Source of the DNA: Rhodococcus sp. 105337
Lineage (GTDB): Bacteria; Actinomycetota; Actinomycetes; Mycobacteriales; Mycobacteriaceae
Assembly: GCF_012844225.1 (NCBI RefSeq)
Contig: NZ_JABAGQ010000005.1
Location: 124,001-188,000 of the forward strand
Length of the DNA stretch: 64,000 nt
Direction: 5' to 3'
Numbering within the stretch: the first letter of the stretch is position 1; each line of letters begins with the position of its first letter. The notes below the pieces were generated by a model, which did no database searches, was not told the DNA's origin, and worked only from the letters and a program-made list of their open reading frames with translations. The translations under genes were made by a program, and so were the position numbers. Of this stretch, positions 27,109 to 37,946 are shown piece after piece.

Positions 27109-28842
27109 ATGTCCACACCGCTTTCCCACCCGCCCACCGCACGCGCGTGCCATCCCGACGCCACAGTCTCCGAATACCTGGAACGGGGCTGGTGGCAGGA
27201 CGAGACGCTCCCGGACCTCTTCGAATCCTGGGTACAGCGCAGGCCTTCGCATGCCGCGACCACCGACCCGGCCAATTTGGCGGATCTCACCGGGGCACAG
27301 CCCCGGTCGCTGACGTGGCAGGAACTCGACGAGTTCGTGCGGCGGGTCGCAGCCGTATTCCACGCGCGTGGAATACGGCAGGACGACACGGTTGCCGTGC
27401 AGATGCCCAATTCGGTCGCCCTCACCGCCACCTACCTGGCACTGTGGCGCCTCGGCGCCGTGGCGGCCCCGATGCCCGCGTCGTATCGCGGTCACGAACT
27501 GTCCGGCATCGTCGATGCGTGTTCTGCCGTCGCCGTCGTCACTGTGGGTAGACTCGGCGACCGCTCGCTCGCCACCGAAGCGTCGGAACTGGCCTCCGGC
27601 CACCGGACCCTCGGCACCGTATTCGCTTTCGGACCGCACGTGCCGGAACAGGCCGTCGAGATCGACACCGCATCGGTGCCCGCACCCCATCTCGACGAGG
27701 CCGATGCCTATGCGGCCGCAGTGGTGCGCACGGTCAACGACCGGGTCACCGTGTGCTGGACGAGCGGTACCGAGGCAGCGCCCAAGGGCGTACCCCGGTG
27801 CCACGCGGATTGGCTCGCGGTGGGCCGAGGAGTGCAGGACGGCCTCGAAACCACGGAGGATTCCGTGCTCGTGAACCCGTTCCCCTTGGTGAACATGGCC
27901 GGGTTCGCAGCGGCGTTGCTGCCCTGGCTCCTCGGTGGGGGTCACCTCGTCCACCACCACCCCCTGGACATCGCGGTCTATCTGGGCCAGATCCAGCACC
28001 ACCGGGCCACCCACACCACCATGCCCCCGGCGATCCTGACGATGCTGCTCAAGAACGACGACCTGCGCGGCAAGTTCGACCTTTCGTCGCTCGCGCGCGT
28101 CGGGGCGGGTGGCGCACCGCTGCCGCCGTCCGTCGTGGCGTCCTGGCAGAACGACCACGGGGTCGAGGTGATCAATTTCTTCGGATCCAACGAGGGCGTG
28201 TGCCTTCTCGGTGCACCGGGCGACATCCCGGACCCGACCGTCCGCGCTCAGCATCTGCCGAACTACGCGGCGCCGGACCAGTCCTGGGTGGTGCGTCTGA
28301 GCCGCAGCACCGAGGTACGCCTCATCGATCCCGTGACCGGCGCCCTGGTCGACACCATCGGCGGCCGCGGCGAACTCCGGTTGAAGGGGCCCACCGTCTT
28401 CGCGGGTTACCTCGAGGGCACCGCGACGTCGTCCCCGTTCGACGAGGACGGCTTCCTCTGCAGCGGTGACGTTTTCGAGTTGTGCGGTGAGCACGGCGAG
28501 TACCTGCGCTTCGTCGACCGGATCAAGGAGATCGTCATCCGGGGCGGCATGAACATCGCACCGGCAGAGATCGAAGGGCTGCTGCAGGACCACCCGGCGG
28601 TCGCCGAAGTCGCGATCATCGGTATCCCCGACGAGGTACTCGGCGAAAAATGCTGTGCAGTCGTGGTTCCCACTGCCGGTGCCACCCCGACACTCGACGA
28701 TCTGACGGCGCACCTTCGCGCGCGGGACATCGCGTCGTTCAAACTGCCCGAACGCATCGAACTCGTCGACACCCTGCCGCGCAACGCGGTAGGCAAACTG
28801 TTGCGACGCCACATCCGCACCGACCTCCTGGAATCCCTATGA
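27109..28842 (+). CDS. AMP-dependent acyl-CoA synthetase/ligase
   Basis: A 577-residue ANL enzyme. The P-loop is TVCWTSGTEAAPKGVPR, the adenine motif FFGSNEGVCLLG, then GFLCSGDVFELCG, FVDRIKEIVIRGGMNIAPAEIE and the C-terminal Lys in LPRNAVGKLLRR. It activates a carboxylic acid to acyl-CoA; the cyclohexanecarboxylate/2,3-dihydroxybenzoate-like branch is as likely as fatty acids. It starts 49 bases after the thiolase and its stop overlaps the next gene by four bases (ATGA), so the three genes are likely one transcript. Confidence 0.9.
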   Translation: MSTPLSHPPTARACHPDATVSEYLERGWWQDETLPDLFESWVQRRPSHAATTDPANLADLTGAQPRSLTWQELDEFVRRVAAVFHARGIRQDDTVAVQMPNSVALTATYLALWRLGAVAAPMPASYRGHELSGIVDACSAVAVVTVGRLGDRSLATEASELASGHRTLGTVFAFGPHVPEQAVEIDTASVPAPHLDEADAYAAAVVRTVNDRVTVCWTSGTEAAPKGVPRCHADWLAVGRGVQDGLETTEDSVLVNPFPLVNMAGFAAALLPWLLGGGHLVHHHPLDIAVYLGQIQHHRATHTTMPPAILTMLLKNDDLRGKFDLSSLARVGAGGAPLPPSVVASWQNDHGVEVINFFGSNEGVCLLGAPGDIPDPTVRAQHLPNYAAPDQSWVVRLSRSTEVRLIDPVTGALVDTIGGRGELRLKGPTVFAGYLEGTATSSPFDEDGFLCSGDVFELCGEHGEYLRFVDRIKEIVIRGGMNIAPAEIEGLLQDHPAVAEVAIIGIPDEVLGEKCCAVVVPTAGATPTLDDLTAHLRARDIASFKLPERIELVDTLPRNAVGKLLRRHIRTDLLESL

Positions 28843-29810
28843 GCATGTCCACAGCACCCCACTCCACTCCGGTCGGCCTTCCCGCGCGCGTGCGCATCCC
28901 GGTGGTCGCGGCCCCGATGTTCCTGGTGTCGGGCCCGGAACTCGTCATCGCAGCGAGCGCGGCCGGAATCGTGGGCTCCTTCCCCACGCCCAACTGCCGC
29001 ACGACCGCCGAACTCGACCGCTGGATGGGGACGATCTCCGACGGTGTCGCGGCCGCGGGACCGGATGCCGCACCGTGGGCGGTGAATCTGGTGACCCACC
29101 GCTCCAACCAGCGGCTCGAGGAGGACTTGCGCCTGGTCGCCGAGCATCGCCCGCCTGTGGTCATCACGGCTCTGGGGTCTCCGGAACCGGTGATGGAGAC
29201 GGTCAAGGGATACGGCGGGCTGGTGCTCGCAGATGTGGTGTCCGTCCGGCTCGCCCGTAAAGCCGCCGGCTTCGGAGTCGACGGACTCGCGTGCATCTCG
29301 GCGGGAGCCGGGGGGCACACGGGCCATCTCTCCCCGTTCGCGTTCGTCTCCGCCGTGCGGCAGTTCTTCGACGGACTGCTCGTCATCGGCGGGGGCATCG
29401 CCGACGGCTGGGGTGTGGCAGGTGCCGTCGCGGCCGGCGCCGATCTCGTCTACATGGGCACCCGGTTCCTGACGGCGACGGAAAGCATGGCGTCCCCCGA
29501 CTACAAGCAGATGGTCGTCGAGCACGGACCGGACGACCTCGTCGTCAGCTCCGGCATCACCGGAACCAGCGCCTCGTGGTTGCGTCCCAGCCTGATTGCG
29601 AACGGTCTCGATCCCGACGCCCTCACCGCACCGGCCGGCCGTGACTACAACGCCGGTGCGGACGTGCAGGGGCGGTGGAAGAACATCTGGGCCGCGGGCC
29701 AGGGTCTGGGCCTCATCGACGGCGTCACGCCGGTGAAATCCATCGTCGACGACCTCGCCGCCGAATACGCGGCCGCGACGCGCCGTTTCGCCGGCCGGAC
29801 CCTCCGGTAG
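28839..29810 (+). CDS. Nitronate monooxygenase / 2-nitropropane dioxygenase-like flavoprotein
   Basis: A 323-residue TIM-barrel FMN protein: VRIPVVAAPMFLVSGPELVIAA, the AGAGGHTGHLSPFAF loop with the putative catalytic His, and the FMN phosphate site GGGIADGWGVAGAV followed by ADLVYMGTRFLTATES. Homologues oxidise alkyl nitronates, but in CoA-thioester operons they more often act as enoyl- or trans-acting reductases. It is translationally coupled to the acyl-CoA ligase (ATGA). A strong bidirectional hairpin follows. Confidence 0.88.
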   Translation: MSMSTAPHSTPVGLPARVRIPVVAAPMFLVSGPELVIAASAAGIVGSFPTPNCRTTAELDRWMGTISDGVAAAGPDAAPWAVNLVTHRSNQRLEEDLRLVAEHRPPVVITALGSPEPVMETVKGYGGLVLADVVSVRLARKAAGFGVDGLACISAGAGGHTGHLSPFAFVSAVRQFFDGLLVIGGGIADGWGVAGAVAAGADLVYMGTRFLTATESMASPDYKQMVVEHGPDDLVVSSGITGTSASWLRPSLIANGLDPDALTAPAGRDYNAGADVQGRWKNIWAAGQGLGLIDGVTPVKSIVDDLAAEYAAATRRFAGRTLR

Positions 29811-29827
29811 GTCCGGGAAGAGACAAA

Positions 29828-29857
29828 CGGGGCCGCACACTCTCGTGTGCGGCCCCG
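29828..29857. terminator. Bidirectional terminator
   Basis: A perfect 13-bp stem CGGGGCCGCACAC / GTGTGCGGCCCCG with a TCTC loop, between the convergent NMO-like gene and gltD. A short pyrimidine-rich stretch follows on the plus strand. Confidence 0.85.
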
Positions 29858-29874
29858 CCTGTCGTTCGGCAGCG

Positions 29875-31326
29875 TCAGCGCTGCGGCATGGTGCTGGTGG
29901 TGATCGGAACGGGAAGCGCCGTTGCTCCCTCGAGGAATCGATCCACTGCCGCCGCGCATGCGCGACCCTCGGCGATGGCCCACACGATGAGAGACTGGCC
30001 ACGACCCATGTCGCCGGCGACGAACACGCCGTCGACATTGGTGGACCACTCCTCGGAGCGGGCGACGTTGCCGCGCTCGTTGAGGTCAACACCGAGATCC
30101 GTGAGCAGGCCCGGCTTCTCGGGCCCGACAAAGCCCATCGCGAGGAGGACGAGATCGGCTTCGAGTTCGAAGTCGCTTCCCTCGACCTTCTCGAAACGGC
30201 CGTTCACCATGCGCACCTCGTGGGCGCGGAGACCCGTGACCTTGCCGTCCTCGCCGACGAACTGCTCGGTGTTGACGGAGAAGACACGGTCGCCGCCCTC
30301 TTCGTGTGCCGAAGAGACGCGGTACATCAACGGGTACGTCGGCCACGGCGTCGAGTCGGCGCGCTGCTCCGGCGGGCGCGGCATGATCTCGAACTGGCTG
30401 ACGCTCACCGCACCCTGACGGTGTGACGTACCGAGGCAGTCGGCGCCGGTGTCGCCGCCACCGATGATGACGACCTTCTTGCCTTCCGCCGTGATGGTCG
30501 GCGCGGGGAGGTCACCGAACTGGACACGGTTGGCGATCGGCAGAAACTCCATCGCTTGATGGATCCCGTCGAGTTCGCGCCCGGGGATGGGCAGGTCGCG
30601 CGCGACGGTCGCACCGCCGGCGAGGACCACGGCGTCGAACTGCTCGCGCAGTTCGTCGGCCGTGATGTCGACCCCGACGTTCACTCCGGTCCGGAAGACG
30701 GTGCCTTCGGCCTCCATCTGTGCGAGACGGCGGTCGATGAACCGCTTCTCCATCTTGAACTCGGGAATGCCGTAGCGGAGCAGTCCGCCGATGCGATCGG
30801 CCCGCTCGAACACCGTGACCGTGTGCCCGGCGCGCGTAAGCTGCTGCGCCGCAGCAAGTCCTGCCGGACCCGACCCGACGACCGCCACCTTGCGACCGGT
30901 GAGCTTCGACGGCGGCACCGGCTTGACGCGGTTGTCCTCGAAGGCCTTCTCGATCAGCTCGACCTCGACCTGCTTGATCGTCACGGGATCCTGGTTGATG
31001 CCCAGGACACACGACGCCTCACAGGGTGCCGGGCACAGCCGCCCGGTGAACTCCGGGAAGTTGTTGGTGGCGTGGAGACGTTCGATGCCGTCCTCCCACT
31101 TGCCCTTGTACGCCAGGTCGTTCCACTCGGGAATCAGGTTTCCGAGCGGACAGCCGTTGTGGCAGAAGGGAATACCGCAGTCCATGCAGCGGCTCGCCTG
31201 GACCTGGAGGGTCTCGAGCGGGAAAGGCTCGTAGACCTCCTTCCAGTCGAGCAGCCGGAGGGGGACGGGACGACGGACCGGAGTCTCGCGTGACCCGTGC
31301 TTGAGGAAGCCGCTTGGATCACCCAC
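29875..31326 (-). CDS. gltD: Glutamate synthase (NADPH) small subunit
   Basis: A 483-residue flavoprotein that passes electrons from NADPH to the large subunit during glutamine + 2-oxoglutarate to glutamate. The N-terminus has the Fe-S cluster cysteines ([17 protein letters not shown] and [12 protein letters not shown]). Then come the FAD-binding [17 protein letters not shown] and the NADPH-binding [18 protein letters not shown] at 31326 is chosen: it overlaps the gltB stop by eight bases and gives the family N-terminus [12 protein letters not shown]. It forms an operon with gltB. Confidence 0.95.
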   Translation of the reverse strand: MGDPSGFLKHGSRETPVRRPVPLRLLDWKEVYEPFPLETLQVQASRCMDCGIPFCHNGCPLGNLIPEWNDLAYKGKWEDGIERLHATNNFPEFTGRLCPAPCEASCVLGINQDPVTIKQVEVELIEKAFEDNRVKPVPPSKLTGRKVAVVGSGPAGLAAAQQLTRAGHTVTVFERADRIGGLLRYGIPEFKMEKRFIDRRLAQMEAEGTVFRTGVNVGVDITADELREQFDAVVLAGGATVARDLPIPGRELDGIHQAMEFLPIANRVQFGDLPAPTITAEGKKVVIIGGGDTGADCLGTSHRQGAVSVSQFEIMPRPPEQRADSTPWPTYPLMYRVSSAHEEGGDRVFSVNTEQFVGEDGKVTGLRAHEVRMVNGRFEKVEGSDFELEADLVLLAMGFVGPEKPGLLTDLGVDLNERGNVARSEEWSTNVDGVFVAGDMGRGQSLIVWAIAEGRACAAAVDRFLEGATALPVPITTSTMPQR

Positions 31327-34300
31327 GAGCTGCCTCCATGATCGCCTCGTCCACGTTCCCACCACGAATGGTGGCGTCCTTGATAGCCATGAGCACCTTC
31401 TTGTAATCGCGAGGCATGACCTTCGCGAAGTGGCTGACTTGTTGTGACCAGTCGGCCAGGATGCGGGCTGCAACGTCGGAGCCCGTTTCGTCACGATGCC
31501 GTTCGACCGCGCCCTTGAGCCAGACGAAGTCTTCGCCCTCGAGATCCTCGAGGTCGACCAGCTCGGTATTCAGGTTGTCCTCGAAGTCCTTGTCCGGGTT
31601 GTACACGAACGCGACGCCACCGGACATGCCCGCACCGAAGTTGCGGCCGGTCTTGCCGAGGATGACGACCTTGCCACCCGTCATGTACTCGCAGCCGTGG
31701 TCGCCGACGCCTTCGACGACGGCCGTGGCTCCGGAGTTGCGGACTGCGAAACGCTCGCCTGCGACACCGCGGATGAGAACCTCACCGCCGGTGGCGCCGA
31801 ACAGGATCACGTTGCCGGCGATGATGTTGTCTTCCGGCACGAATCCCGGTGCGGCGTCGAGCGGGGGACGCACGACGATGCGGCCACCCGACAAGCCCTT
31901 GCCGACGAAGTCGTTCGCGTCCCCGTACAGGCGCAGCGTGATACCGCGAGGCACGAAGGCACCGAAGCTGTTACCGGCCGATCCCGTCAACGTGATGTCG
32001 ATCGTGCCGTCCGGCAGGCCGTCCTTGCCGTACTTCTTGGTGACCTCGTGGCCGAGCATCGTGCCGACCGTGCGGTTGACGTTCGTGACGGCCGTGTCGA
32101 TCTCGACGGGCGTGCCGGACTCGAGAGCCTGCTGCGCCTTGGCGATCAGCTCGTTGTCGAGCGCCTTGTCGAGTGCGTGGTCCTGTTCCTTGGTGCAGTG
32201 CATGTCCTGCTCGCCGTAGATGGGCGAGGTGACCTTCTGCAGCAACGGCGACAGGTCCAGCTTCGACGCGCGGTAGTGGTCCACAGCCTTGCGGGTGTCG
32301 AGGCAGTCGACCTGCCCGATCGCCTCGTCGAGACTGCGGAAGCCCAGCTCCGCGAGGTACTCGCGCACCTCTTCGGCGATGTAGAGCATGAAGTTCTCGA
32401 CGAACTCCGGCTTGCCGGTGAACCGCTTGCGCAACACCGGGTTCTGCGTCGCGACACCCACGGGGCAGGTGTCGAGATGACAGACACGCATCATGACGCA
32501 ACCCGAGACCACGAGAGGCGCGGTAGCGAAACCGAACTCCTCGCCTCCGAGCAGCGCCGCGACGATGACGTCGCGACCCGTCTTCATCTGGCCGTCGACC
32601 TGCACCACGATGCGGTCGCGCAGACCGTTGAGCATGAGCGTCTGCTGGGTCTCGGCCAGGCCGATCTCCCAGGGTGCGCCGGCGTGCTTGAGCGAGGTCA
32701 GCGGCGACGCGCCGGTGCCACCGTCGTGACCGGAGATGAGCACCACGTCGGCATGCGCCTTGGACACGCCCGCCGCGACCGTGCCGACGCCGAGTTCGGA
32801 CACCAGCTTCACGTGGATGCGGGCTTCCGGGTTGGCGTTCTTCAGGTCGTGGATCAGCTGGGCGAGATCCTCGATGGAGTAGATGTCGTGGTGCGGCGGC
32901 GGCGAGATCAGGCCGACGCCCGGCGTGGAGCCGCGCACCTCGGCGACCCACGGGTACACCTTGTGCGGCGGGAGCTGACCGCCCTCGCCGGGCTTGGCGC
33001 CCTGCGCCATCTTGATCTGGATATCGGTGCAGTTCGTCAGGTAGTGCGACGACACACCGAACCGGCCGGACGCGACCTGCTTGATCGCCGAGCGCCGCCA
33101 GTCGCCGTTCTCGTCCGGCGTGAAGCGGTCGGGATGTTCGCCGCCCTCACCGGAATTCGATCGGCCGCCGAGACGGTTCATCGCGATCGCGAGAGTCTCG
33201 TGGGCCTCCGACGAGATGGAGCCGTAGCTCATCGCACCGGTGGAGAACCGCTTGACGATCTCGCTCGCCGGCTCGACCTCCTCGAGAGGCACGGCGGGGC
33301 GCAAACCGGTCTTGAACTCGAACAGGCCACGGAGCGACGCGAGCTGCTGCGACTGGTCGTCGACGAGCTTCGTGTACTCCTTGAACACCTTGTATTGACC
33401 GGTGCGGGTGGCGTGCTGGAGCTTGAACACCGTGTCCGGGTTGAACAGGTGGTACTCGCCTTCACGACGCCACTGGTATTCGCCGCCCACCTCGAGCTCG
33501 CGGTGCGCGTGCTCGGACGGCCGGTCGAGGAATGCCGACCGGTGACGGGCTGCCACGTCGTGGGCGATCTCTTCGAGGCCGACACCCCCGAGATGCGACT
33601 GCAGGCCGGTGAAGTACTCGTCGACGAGGTCCTGCGACAGGCCGATGACCTGGAACAGCTGCGCGCCGGTGTACGAGGCGAGCGTGGAGATGCCCATCTT
33701 GGACATCACCTTGAGGACGCCCTTCGACGCGGCCTTGATGTAGTTGGCGATGGCCTTGTCGAGGGTCATGCCCTCCGGCAGGTCGCCGTTCTGCAGCAAC
33801 TCGTCGATGCTCTCGAACGCCATGTACGGATTGACCACGGCCGCACCGAAACCGCACAGCGCGGCGATGTGGTGCACCTCGCGGGCGTCGCCCGCCTCGA
33901 CGAGCAGACCGACCTGCGTGCGCGTCTTCTCCCGCACGAGGTGGTGGTGCACCGCGGAGGTGAGCAGCAGCGACGGGATCGGCGCGAGCTTCTCGTCGGA
34001 CTCGCGGTCCGACAACACGATCAGGCGTGCGCCCTTCTCGATGGCCTGGGACACCTGCGCGCGAATGCTCGCGAGCGCCCGCTCCAGACCGGCTCCGCCT
34101 TCCGCGACCGGGTACAGGCCGCGGATGATGACGCTGCTGAAGCCCGGGAACTGCTTCTCGTCGTTGACGTGGATGAGCTTCTGCAGATCGTCGTTGTCGA
34201 TCACCGGTGCGGAGAGCAGGATGCGCCGGCACGACGCGGCGGTGGGGTCGAGCAGGTCGCCCTCGGGCCCGAGCATCCCGCCCATGCTGGTGACGATCTC

Positions 34301-35914
34301 TTCGCGGATCGCGTCCAGCGGCGGGTTGGTCACCTGCGCGAACAGCTGGGAGAAGAAGTCGAACAGCATCCGCGGCCGCGACGACAGCACAGCGATCGGG
34401 GTGTCGGTGCCCATGGAACCGAGCGCCTCACCACCGGTGGCAGCCATCGGCTTGACGAGAAGGTCGACCTCTTCGTTGGTGTATCCGAACACCTGCTGCC
34501 GCAACACCACCCGCTCGTGCGACATGTAGGTGTACTTCGACTGCGGCAGGTCTTCGAGACGGGTGACGCCCTTCTCGACCCACTCCTGGTACGGGAGTTC
34601 GGCGGCGAGTTCGCGCTTGATCTCCTCGTCTTCGACGATGCGGCCCTTGGCCGTGTCGACGAGGAACATCCGGCCCGGCTGCAGGCGCCGCTTGCTCACG
34701 ATCTTCTCGGCGGGGATGTCGAGCACACCCACCTCGGACGCCATCACGACCAGGCCGTCGTCGGTGACCCAGGCGCGCGACGGGCGCAGACCGTTGCGGT
34801 CGAGCACCGCACCGATGACGACACCGTCGGTGAAGCACACCGACGCGGGGCCGTCCCACGGCTCCATGAGCGCGGAGTGGTACTCGTAGAACGCACGACG
34901 GGCCGGATCCATGGCCGTGTTCCGTTCCCACGCCTCCGGGATCATCATGAGCACCGCGTGCGGCAGGCTGCGGCCACCGAGGTGGAGAAGTTCGAGAACC
35001 TCGTCGAACCGCGCGGTATCCGAGGCACCCGGGGTGCACACCGGGAAGATCTTCTCGAGCTTGTCGCGACCGCCGAAGATGTCGCTCTCGATCAGTGCCT
35101 CACGTGCACGCATCCAGTTGGCGTTGCCGGTGACGGTGTTGATCTCGCCGTTGTGTGCGACGCGACGGAAGGGATGCGCGAGAGGCCACGACGGGAAGGT
35201 GTTCGTGGAGAAGCGCGAGTGCACCAGACCGAGAGCCGACTCGACGCGCTCGTCCTGGAGGTCCACGTAGAAGCCCTTGAGCTGCGGCGTGGTGAGCATG
35301 CCCTTGTAGACGAAGGTCGACGCCGACAGGCTCGGGAAGTACACGGTCTCGCGGCCGGGGCCGTCCTCGCCGGGGCCCTCGTGTCCGAGTTCGTGCTCGG
35401 TGCGCTTGCGCACCACGTAGGCACGGCGCTCGAGGTCGATGCCGGTCAGGGCGCGGGCGCCCGACGCGACGAAGATCTGGCGGAAGGTCGGCATGGCGTC
35501 GATCGCCATGGAGCCGAGTTCCGACTCGTCCACGGGCACCTCACGCCAGCCGAGGACCTCGAGACCCTCTTCCTCGACGATGCGGTTCACCTGTGCAACA
35601 GCCTCATCGGCGGCTTCCGTGCCCTTGGGCAGGAAGGCGATACCGGTCGCGTAGGCACCTTCGGCGGGAAGGTCGAAGTCGATGACAGCGCGGAAGTACG
35701 CGTCGGGAATCTGAATGAGGATGCCGGCGCCGTCGCCGGTGTTCTGCTCCGCTCCCGCAGCACCGCGATGCTCCAGATTGACGAGCGCGGTGATCGCCTT
35801 CTCGACGATGTCGCGGCTTCGGCGACCGTGCATGTCGACAACGAACGCGACGCCACAGGAATCGTGCTCGTTCGAGGGGTGGTAGAGCCCTTGAGGCCCG
35901 GGGAGAAGAGTCAT
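31319..35914 (-). CDS. gltB: Glutamate synthase large subunit
   Basis: A 1531-residue enzyme. A 19-residue propeptide precedes the nucleophilic Cys20 ([14 protein letters not shown]) of the class II glutaminase domain. The central and FMN-binding synthase domains follow ([19 protein letters not shown]), with the 3Fe-4S cluster cysteines in [21 protein letters not shown], and a C-terminal GXGXG beta-helix ([21 protein letters not shown]). It makes glutamate from glutamine and 2-oxoglutarate with GltD. ATG 35914 is preceded by a GAAGGCT ribosome site. Confidence 0.96.
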   Translation of the reverse strand: MTLLPGPQGLYHPSNEHDSCGVAFVVDMHGRRSRDIVEKAITALVNLEHRGAAGAEQNTGDGAGILIQIPDAYFRAVIDFDLPAEGAYATGIAFLPKGTEAADEAVAQVNRIVEEEGLEVLGWREVPVDESELGSMAIDAMPTFRQIFVASGARALTGIDLERRAYVVRKRTEHELGHEGPGEDGPGRETVYFPSLSASTFVYKGMLTTPQLKGFYVDLQDERVESALGLVHSRFSTNTFPSWPLAHPFRRVAHNGEINTVTGNANWMRAREALIESDIFGGRDKLEKIFPVCTPGASDTARFDEVLELLHLGGRSLPHAVLMMIPEAWERNTAMDPARRAFYEYHSALMEPWDGPASVCFTDGVVIGAVLDRNGLRPSRAWVTDDGLVVMASEVGVLDIPAEKIVSKRRLQPGRMFLVDTAKGRIVEDEEIKRELAAELPYQEWVEKGVTRLEDLPQSKYTYMSHERVVLRQQVFGYTNEEVDLLVKPMAATGGEALGSMGTDTPIAVLSSRPRMLFDFFSQLFAQVTNPPLDAIREEIVTSMGGMLGPEGDLLDPTAASCRRILLSAPVIDNDDLQKLIHVNDEKQFPGFSSVIIRGLYPVAEGGAGLERALASIRAQVSQAIEKGARLIVLSDRESDEKLAPIPSLLLTSAVHHHLVREKTRTQVGLLVEAGDAREVHHIAALCGFGAAVVNPYMAFESIDELLQNGDLPEGMTLDKAIANYIKAASKGVLKVMSKMGISTLASYTGAQLFQVIGLSQDLVDEYFTGLQSHLGGVGLEEIAHDVAARHRSAFLDRPSEHAHRELEVGGEYQWRREGEYHLFNPDTVFKLQHATRTGQYKVFKEYTKLVDDQSQQLASLRGLFEFKTGLRPAVPLEEVEPASEIVKRFSTGAMSYGSISSEAHETLAIAMNRLGGRSNSGEGGEHPDRFTPDENGDWRRSAIKQVASGRFGVSSHYLTNCTDIQIKMAQGAKPGEGGQLPPHKVYPWVAEVRGSTPGVGLISPPPHHDIYSIEDLAQLIHDLKNANPEARIHVKLVSELGVGTVAAGVSKAHADVVLISGHDGGTGASPLTSLKHAGAPWEIGLAETQQTLMLNGLRDRIVVQVDGQMKTGRDVIVAALLGGEEFGFATAPLVVSGCVMMRVCHLDTCPVGVATQNPVLRKRFTGKPEFVENFMLYIAEEVREYLAELGFRSLDEAIGQVDCLDTRKAVDHYRASKLDLSPLLQKVTSPIYGEQDMHCTKEQDHALDKALDNELIAKAQQALESGTPVEIDTAVTNVNRTVGTMLGHEVTKKYGKDGLPDGTIDITLTGSAGNSFGAFVPRGITLRLYGDANDFVGKGLSGGRIVVRPPLDAAPGFVPEDNIIAGNVILFGATGGEVLIRGVAGERFAVRNSGATAVVEGVGDHGCEYMTGGKVVILGKTGRNFGAGMSGGVAFVYNPDKDFEDNLNTELVDLEDLEGEDFVWLKGAVERHRDETGSDVAARILADWSQQVSHFAKVMPRDYKKVLMAIKDATIRGGNVDEAIMEAARG

Positions 35915-36216
35915 ACCTAGCCTTCGTTGCGTGCGATAGCACCGACGACCAGCAGCGCTGATGGCCATCTACTGCCGTAGACGGGTATCGGCCGGGTGTC
36001 CCGATACCTTCGACACCGCCAGTATCCGCTCATCCGCGACGGTGCGGGTGCCTTTTGTCGGCAGCACGAGACGGGTCTGGCGACCGGTGGGACATCGTGG
36101 GCCCACCGCTCTGGAGGAAACGATATGCCAGGTCACCGGGGGTAATGCAACATAGGCTGCCCTACCTTGGGGCTGACCTGCGTAAATTCCCCGTTGACAC
36201 GCCTGTGACGAGCCGT
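35915..36216. other. Intergenic region upstream of gltB (302 bp)
   Basis: The stretch between the TetR gene and gltB holds no convincing gene on either strand. It presumably contains the gltB promoter; on the minus strand a relatively AT-rich part at about 36140-36200 is the most likely place, but no clear -35/-10 pair stands out. A weak IdeR-like half-site near 36155 was judged insufficient. Confidence 0.5.
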
Positions 36217-36786
36217 TCACATAACCGCGGTTCGCTGCAGGACGGCGTCGAGGATCCTGCCGATGCCGGTCTGCGGGTCCGTCGCGTCGTCCTCGGAGGT
36301 GAGGCGGTGGAGGATCACCCCGTCGACGTAGTCCACCACGATCTGCGCGGCGGTCTCGGGGTCGTCGGCGCCGAGCGCGGCAAGGATTTCCCTGCCCCAC
36401 GCCCGCAGTTCTCCGCGCCTCGCTCCCACCGACTCGCGCAGAGCCGGGACCGTGGTCGATTCGACGAACAGCGCCAGTCGCGCGCGGGTGCGCACCGCGT
36501 CCGGACCGGTCGCGTAGAGCACGTACTCCCGCAACAGGACCTCGAGGCCTCGTCGGTCCGGTGCCGTGCCGTCCACCGTCAGTGCCGCCAGATCCTGGCG
36601 ATCACGTTCGAGGAGGCGATCGAGTACCCCCTCGACGAGTGCACCCCGGGTCCGGAAGTAGTTCGACGTCGAACCTGCGGGAACACCCGCACGTGCGTCG
36701 ACGCGGCGATGGGTGAGGGCACGCACCCCGTCCCCTCCCAGAACCTCGATGGCGGCGTCGAGCACAGCGGCACGCTTGTCGGTCAC
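36217..36786 (-). CDS. TetR family transcriptional regulator
   Basis: A 189-residue TetR-type repressor. The N-terminal HTH is LDAAIEVLGGDGVRALTHRRVDARAGVPAGSTSNYF, followed by the diverse helical ligand domain with AALGADDPETAAQIVVDYVDGVILHRL near the end. It is divergent from a FAD monooxygenase gene. The gap has two palindromes (ACTAC-N4-GTAGT) only 20 bases upstream of its start, a typical autoregulatory layout. Its ligand is probably related to the monooxygenase substrate; this is inference. Confidence 0.9.
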   Translation of the reverse strand: MTDKRAAVLDAAIEVLGGDGVRALTHRRVDARAGVPAGSTSNYFRTRGALVEGVLDRLLERDRQDLAALTVDGTAPDRRGLEVLLREYVLYATGPDAVRTRARLALFVESTTVPALRESVGARRGELRAWGREILAALGADDPETAAQIVVDYVDGVILHRLTSEDDATDPQTGIGRILDAVLQRTAVM

Positions 36787-36803
36787 GGTCCCAGCATAAA
36801 CCG

Positions 36804-36842
36804 GTCACTACGTTTGTAGTGACACCACACTACAAACGTAGT
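36804..36842. promoter_or_regulatory. Double TetR-type operator
   Basis: Site 1 (36804-36823) is GTCACTAC-GTTT-GTAGTGAC, a perfect 8-bp-arm palindrome. Site 2 (36829-36842) is ACTAC-AAAC-GTAGT. The two are also mirror images: CTACGTTTGTAGTG and CACTACAAACGTAG form a perfect 14-bp inverted repeat around ACACCA. The span separates the divergent TetR and monooxygenase starts and must overlap both promoters. Confidence 0.8.
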
Positions 36843-36854
36843 AGATTGCGGTGC

Positions 36855-37886
36855 ATGAGCGGGACACACGCAGGGAAGGCCGCGATTCTCGGTGGGGGCA
36901 TCGGCGGGCTCACCGCTGCGAACGCACTCGTCCGCTTCGGCTGGCACGTCGACGTATTCGAACGCGCGGAGGGCCTGCCTCCCACCGGAACCGCGCTGGG
37001 ACTGTGGCCCGAGGCACTTGCCTCGCTCGAGGTCGCCGGCCTCGGAGGCGAGGCCGAGAAACGGGGAGTGCTGCAGACCTCGGGGTGGTTCCTGCGCTGG
37101 GACGGCCTGCCCATCGCGCGCCTCGAGAATCTCCGGCGGCCCGCCGTCCTCCTGTCGCGGCCGCCGTTGCTCGAGCTCCTGTCCGCCGGGTTACCGGATG
37201 GCACAGTGCACTTCGGTCACCCTGCGCCGGCGGCACCGGATCTCTCCGGATACGACGTCGTGGTCGGCGCCGACGGCATCGGGAGCGCGACCCGCGACGC
37301 CCTCTTCGGGTCGCGGTTCCGGCCGGTCTACACCGGATTCACCGCATGGCGAGGATGGGTCGACGGGCGTGCCGCCTCACTGAGCGAAAGCTGGGGACCG
37401 AACGCGCTGTTCGGGATCACACCCCGGGACGGCGACCTCACCAACTGGTTCGCGGCGGTCCGCGCGCCGGCCGACTCGACCGGCGGTGTTCCCGACCTCC
37501 GCGAGCGCTTCCGCGAGTGGCACCCCGCGGTCCTCGACGTACTCGATCGCCTCGACCCCTCTATGGTGCTGCATCACGACCTGTACCAGTCGCCACCGCT
37601 GCCGTCGTACGTCCGCGGCAAGGTGGCCCTCATCGGCGACGCCGCACACGCGATGGCACCCAACCTCGGCCGCGGTGCCTGCGAGGCGATCGTCGACGCC
37701 TCCGCGCTCGCCGTCCTGCTTCGCGACCACCCCGTCACCGAAGCCCTCCATCGCTACGACCGCGCGCGCCGGCACCGCACCCAGCGACTCGTGCGGGCCT
37801 CCCGGATGCTGGCCGGGGTCGCGACCGCCACCCGGTTCACCACCGCGCGCAACGCGGCGGTGCGCGCCACCTCGAGATTCGCCTGA
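36855..37886 (+). CDS. FAD-dependent monooxygenase (PHBH/salicylate hydroxylase-like)
   Basis: A 343-residue group A flavin monooxygenase. The dinucleotide-binding motif AAILGGGIGGLTAANALVRFG is at the N-terminus. The DG motif is DVVVGADGIGSATRDALFG and the FAD ribityl motif is GKVALIGDAAHAMAPNLGRGACEAIVDA. Such enzymes hydroxylate aromatic rings or polyketides with NAD(P)H. The ATG at 36855 lies 12 bases after operator site 2, so a repressor bound there would block its transcription. The substrate is unknown. Confidence 0.88.
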   Translation: MSGTHAGKAAILGGGIGGLTAANALVRFGWHVDVFERAEGLPPTGTALGLWPEALASLEVAGLGGEAEKRGVLQTSGWFLRWDGLPIARLENLRRPAVLLSRPPLLELLSAGLPDGTVHFGHPAPAAPDLSGYDVVVGADGIGSATRDALFGSRFRPVYTGFTAWRGWVDGRAASLSESWGPNALFGITPRDGDLTNWFAAVRAPADSTGGVPDLRERFREWHPAVLDVLDRLDPSMVLHHDLYQSPPLPSYVRGKVALIGDAAHAMAPNLGRGACEAIVDASALAVLLRDHPVTEALHRYDRARRHRTQRLVRASRMLAGVATATRFTTARNAAVRATSRFA

Positions 37887-37946
37887 CGCCCCGGGTTCCT
37901 TCGAACCGAACCCACGGCCCTCCGCCGCGTCGTAGCGTTCGGGCGC

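Noticed and set aside
31496-35920. A 1474-codon open frame on the plus strand opposite gltB
   Set aside because: It is the mirror of a strongly supported gltB gene in a high-GC genome; composition is shadow-like (His/Arg/Glu-rich, no domains).
36140-36176. IdeR/DtxR box-like sequence (ATAGGCTGCCCTACCTT) upstream of gltB
   Set aside because: Only the right half fits the 19-bp consensus; the left half and spacing do not.
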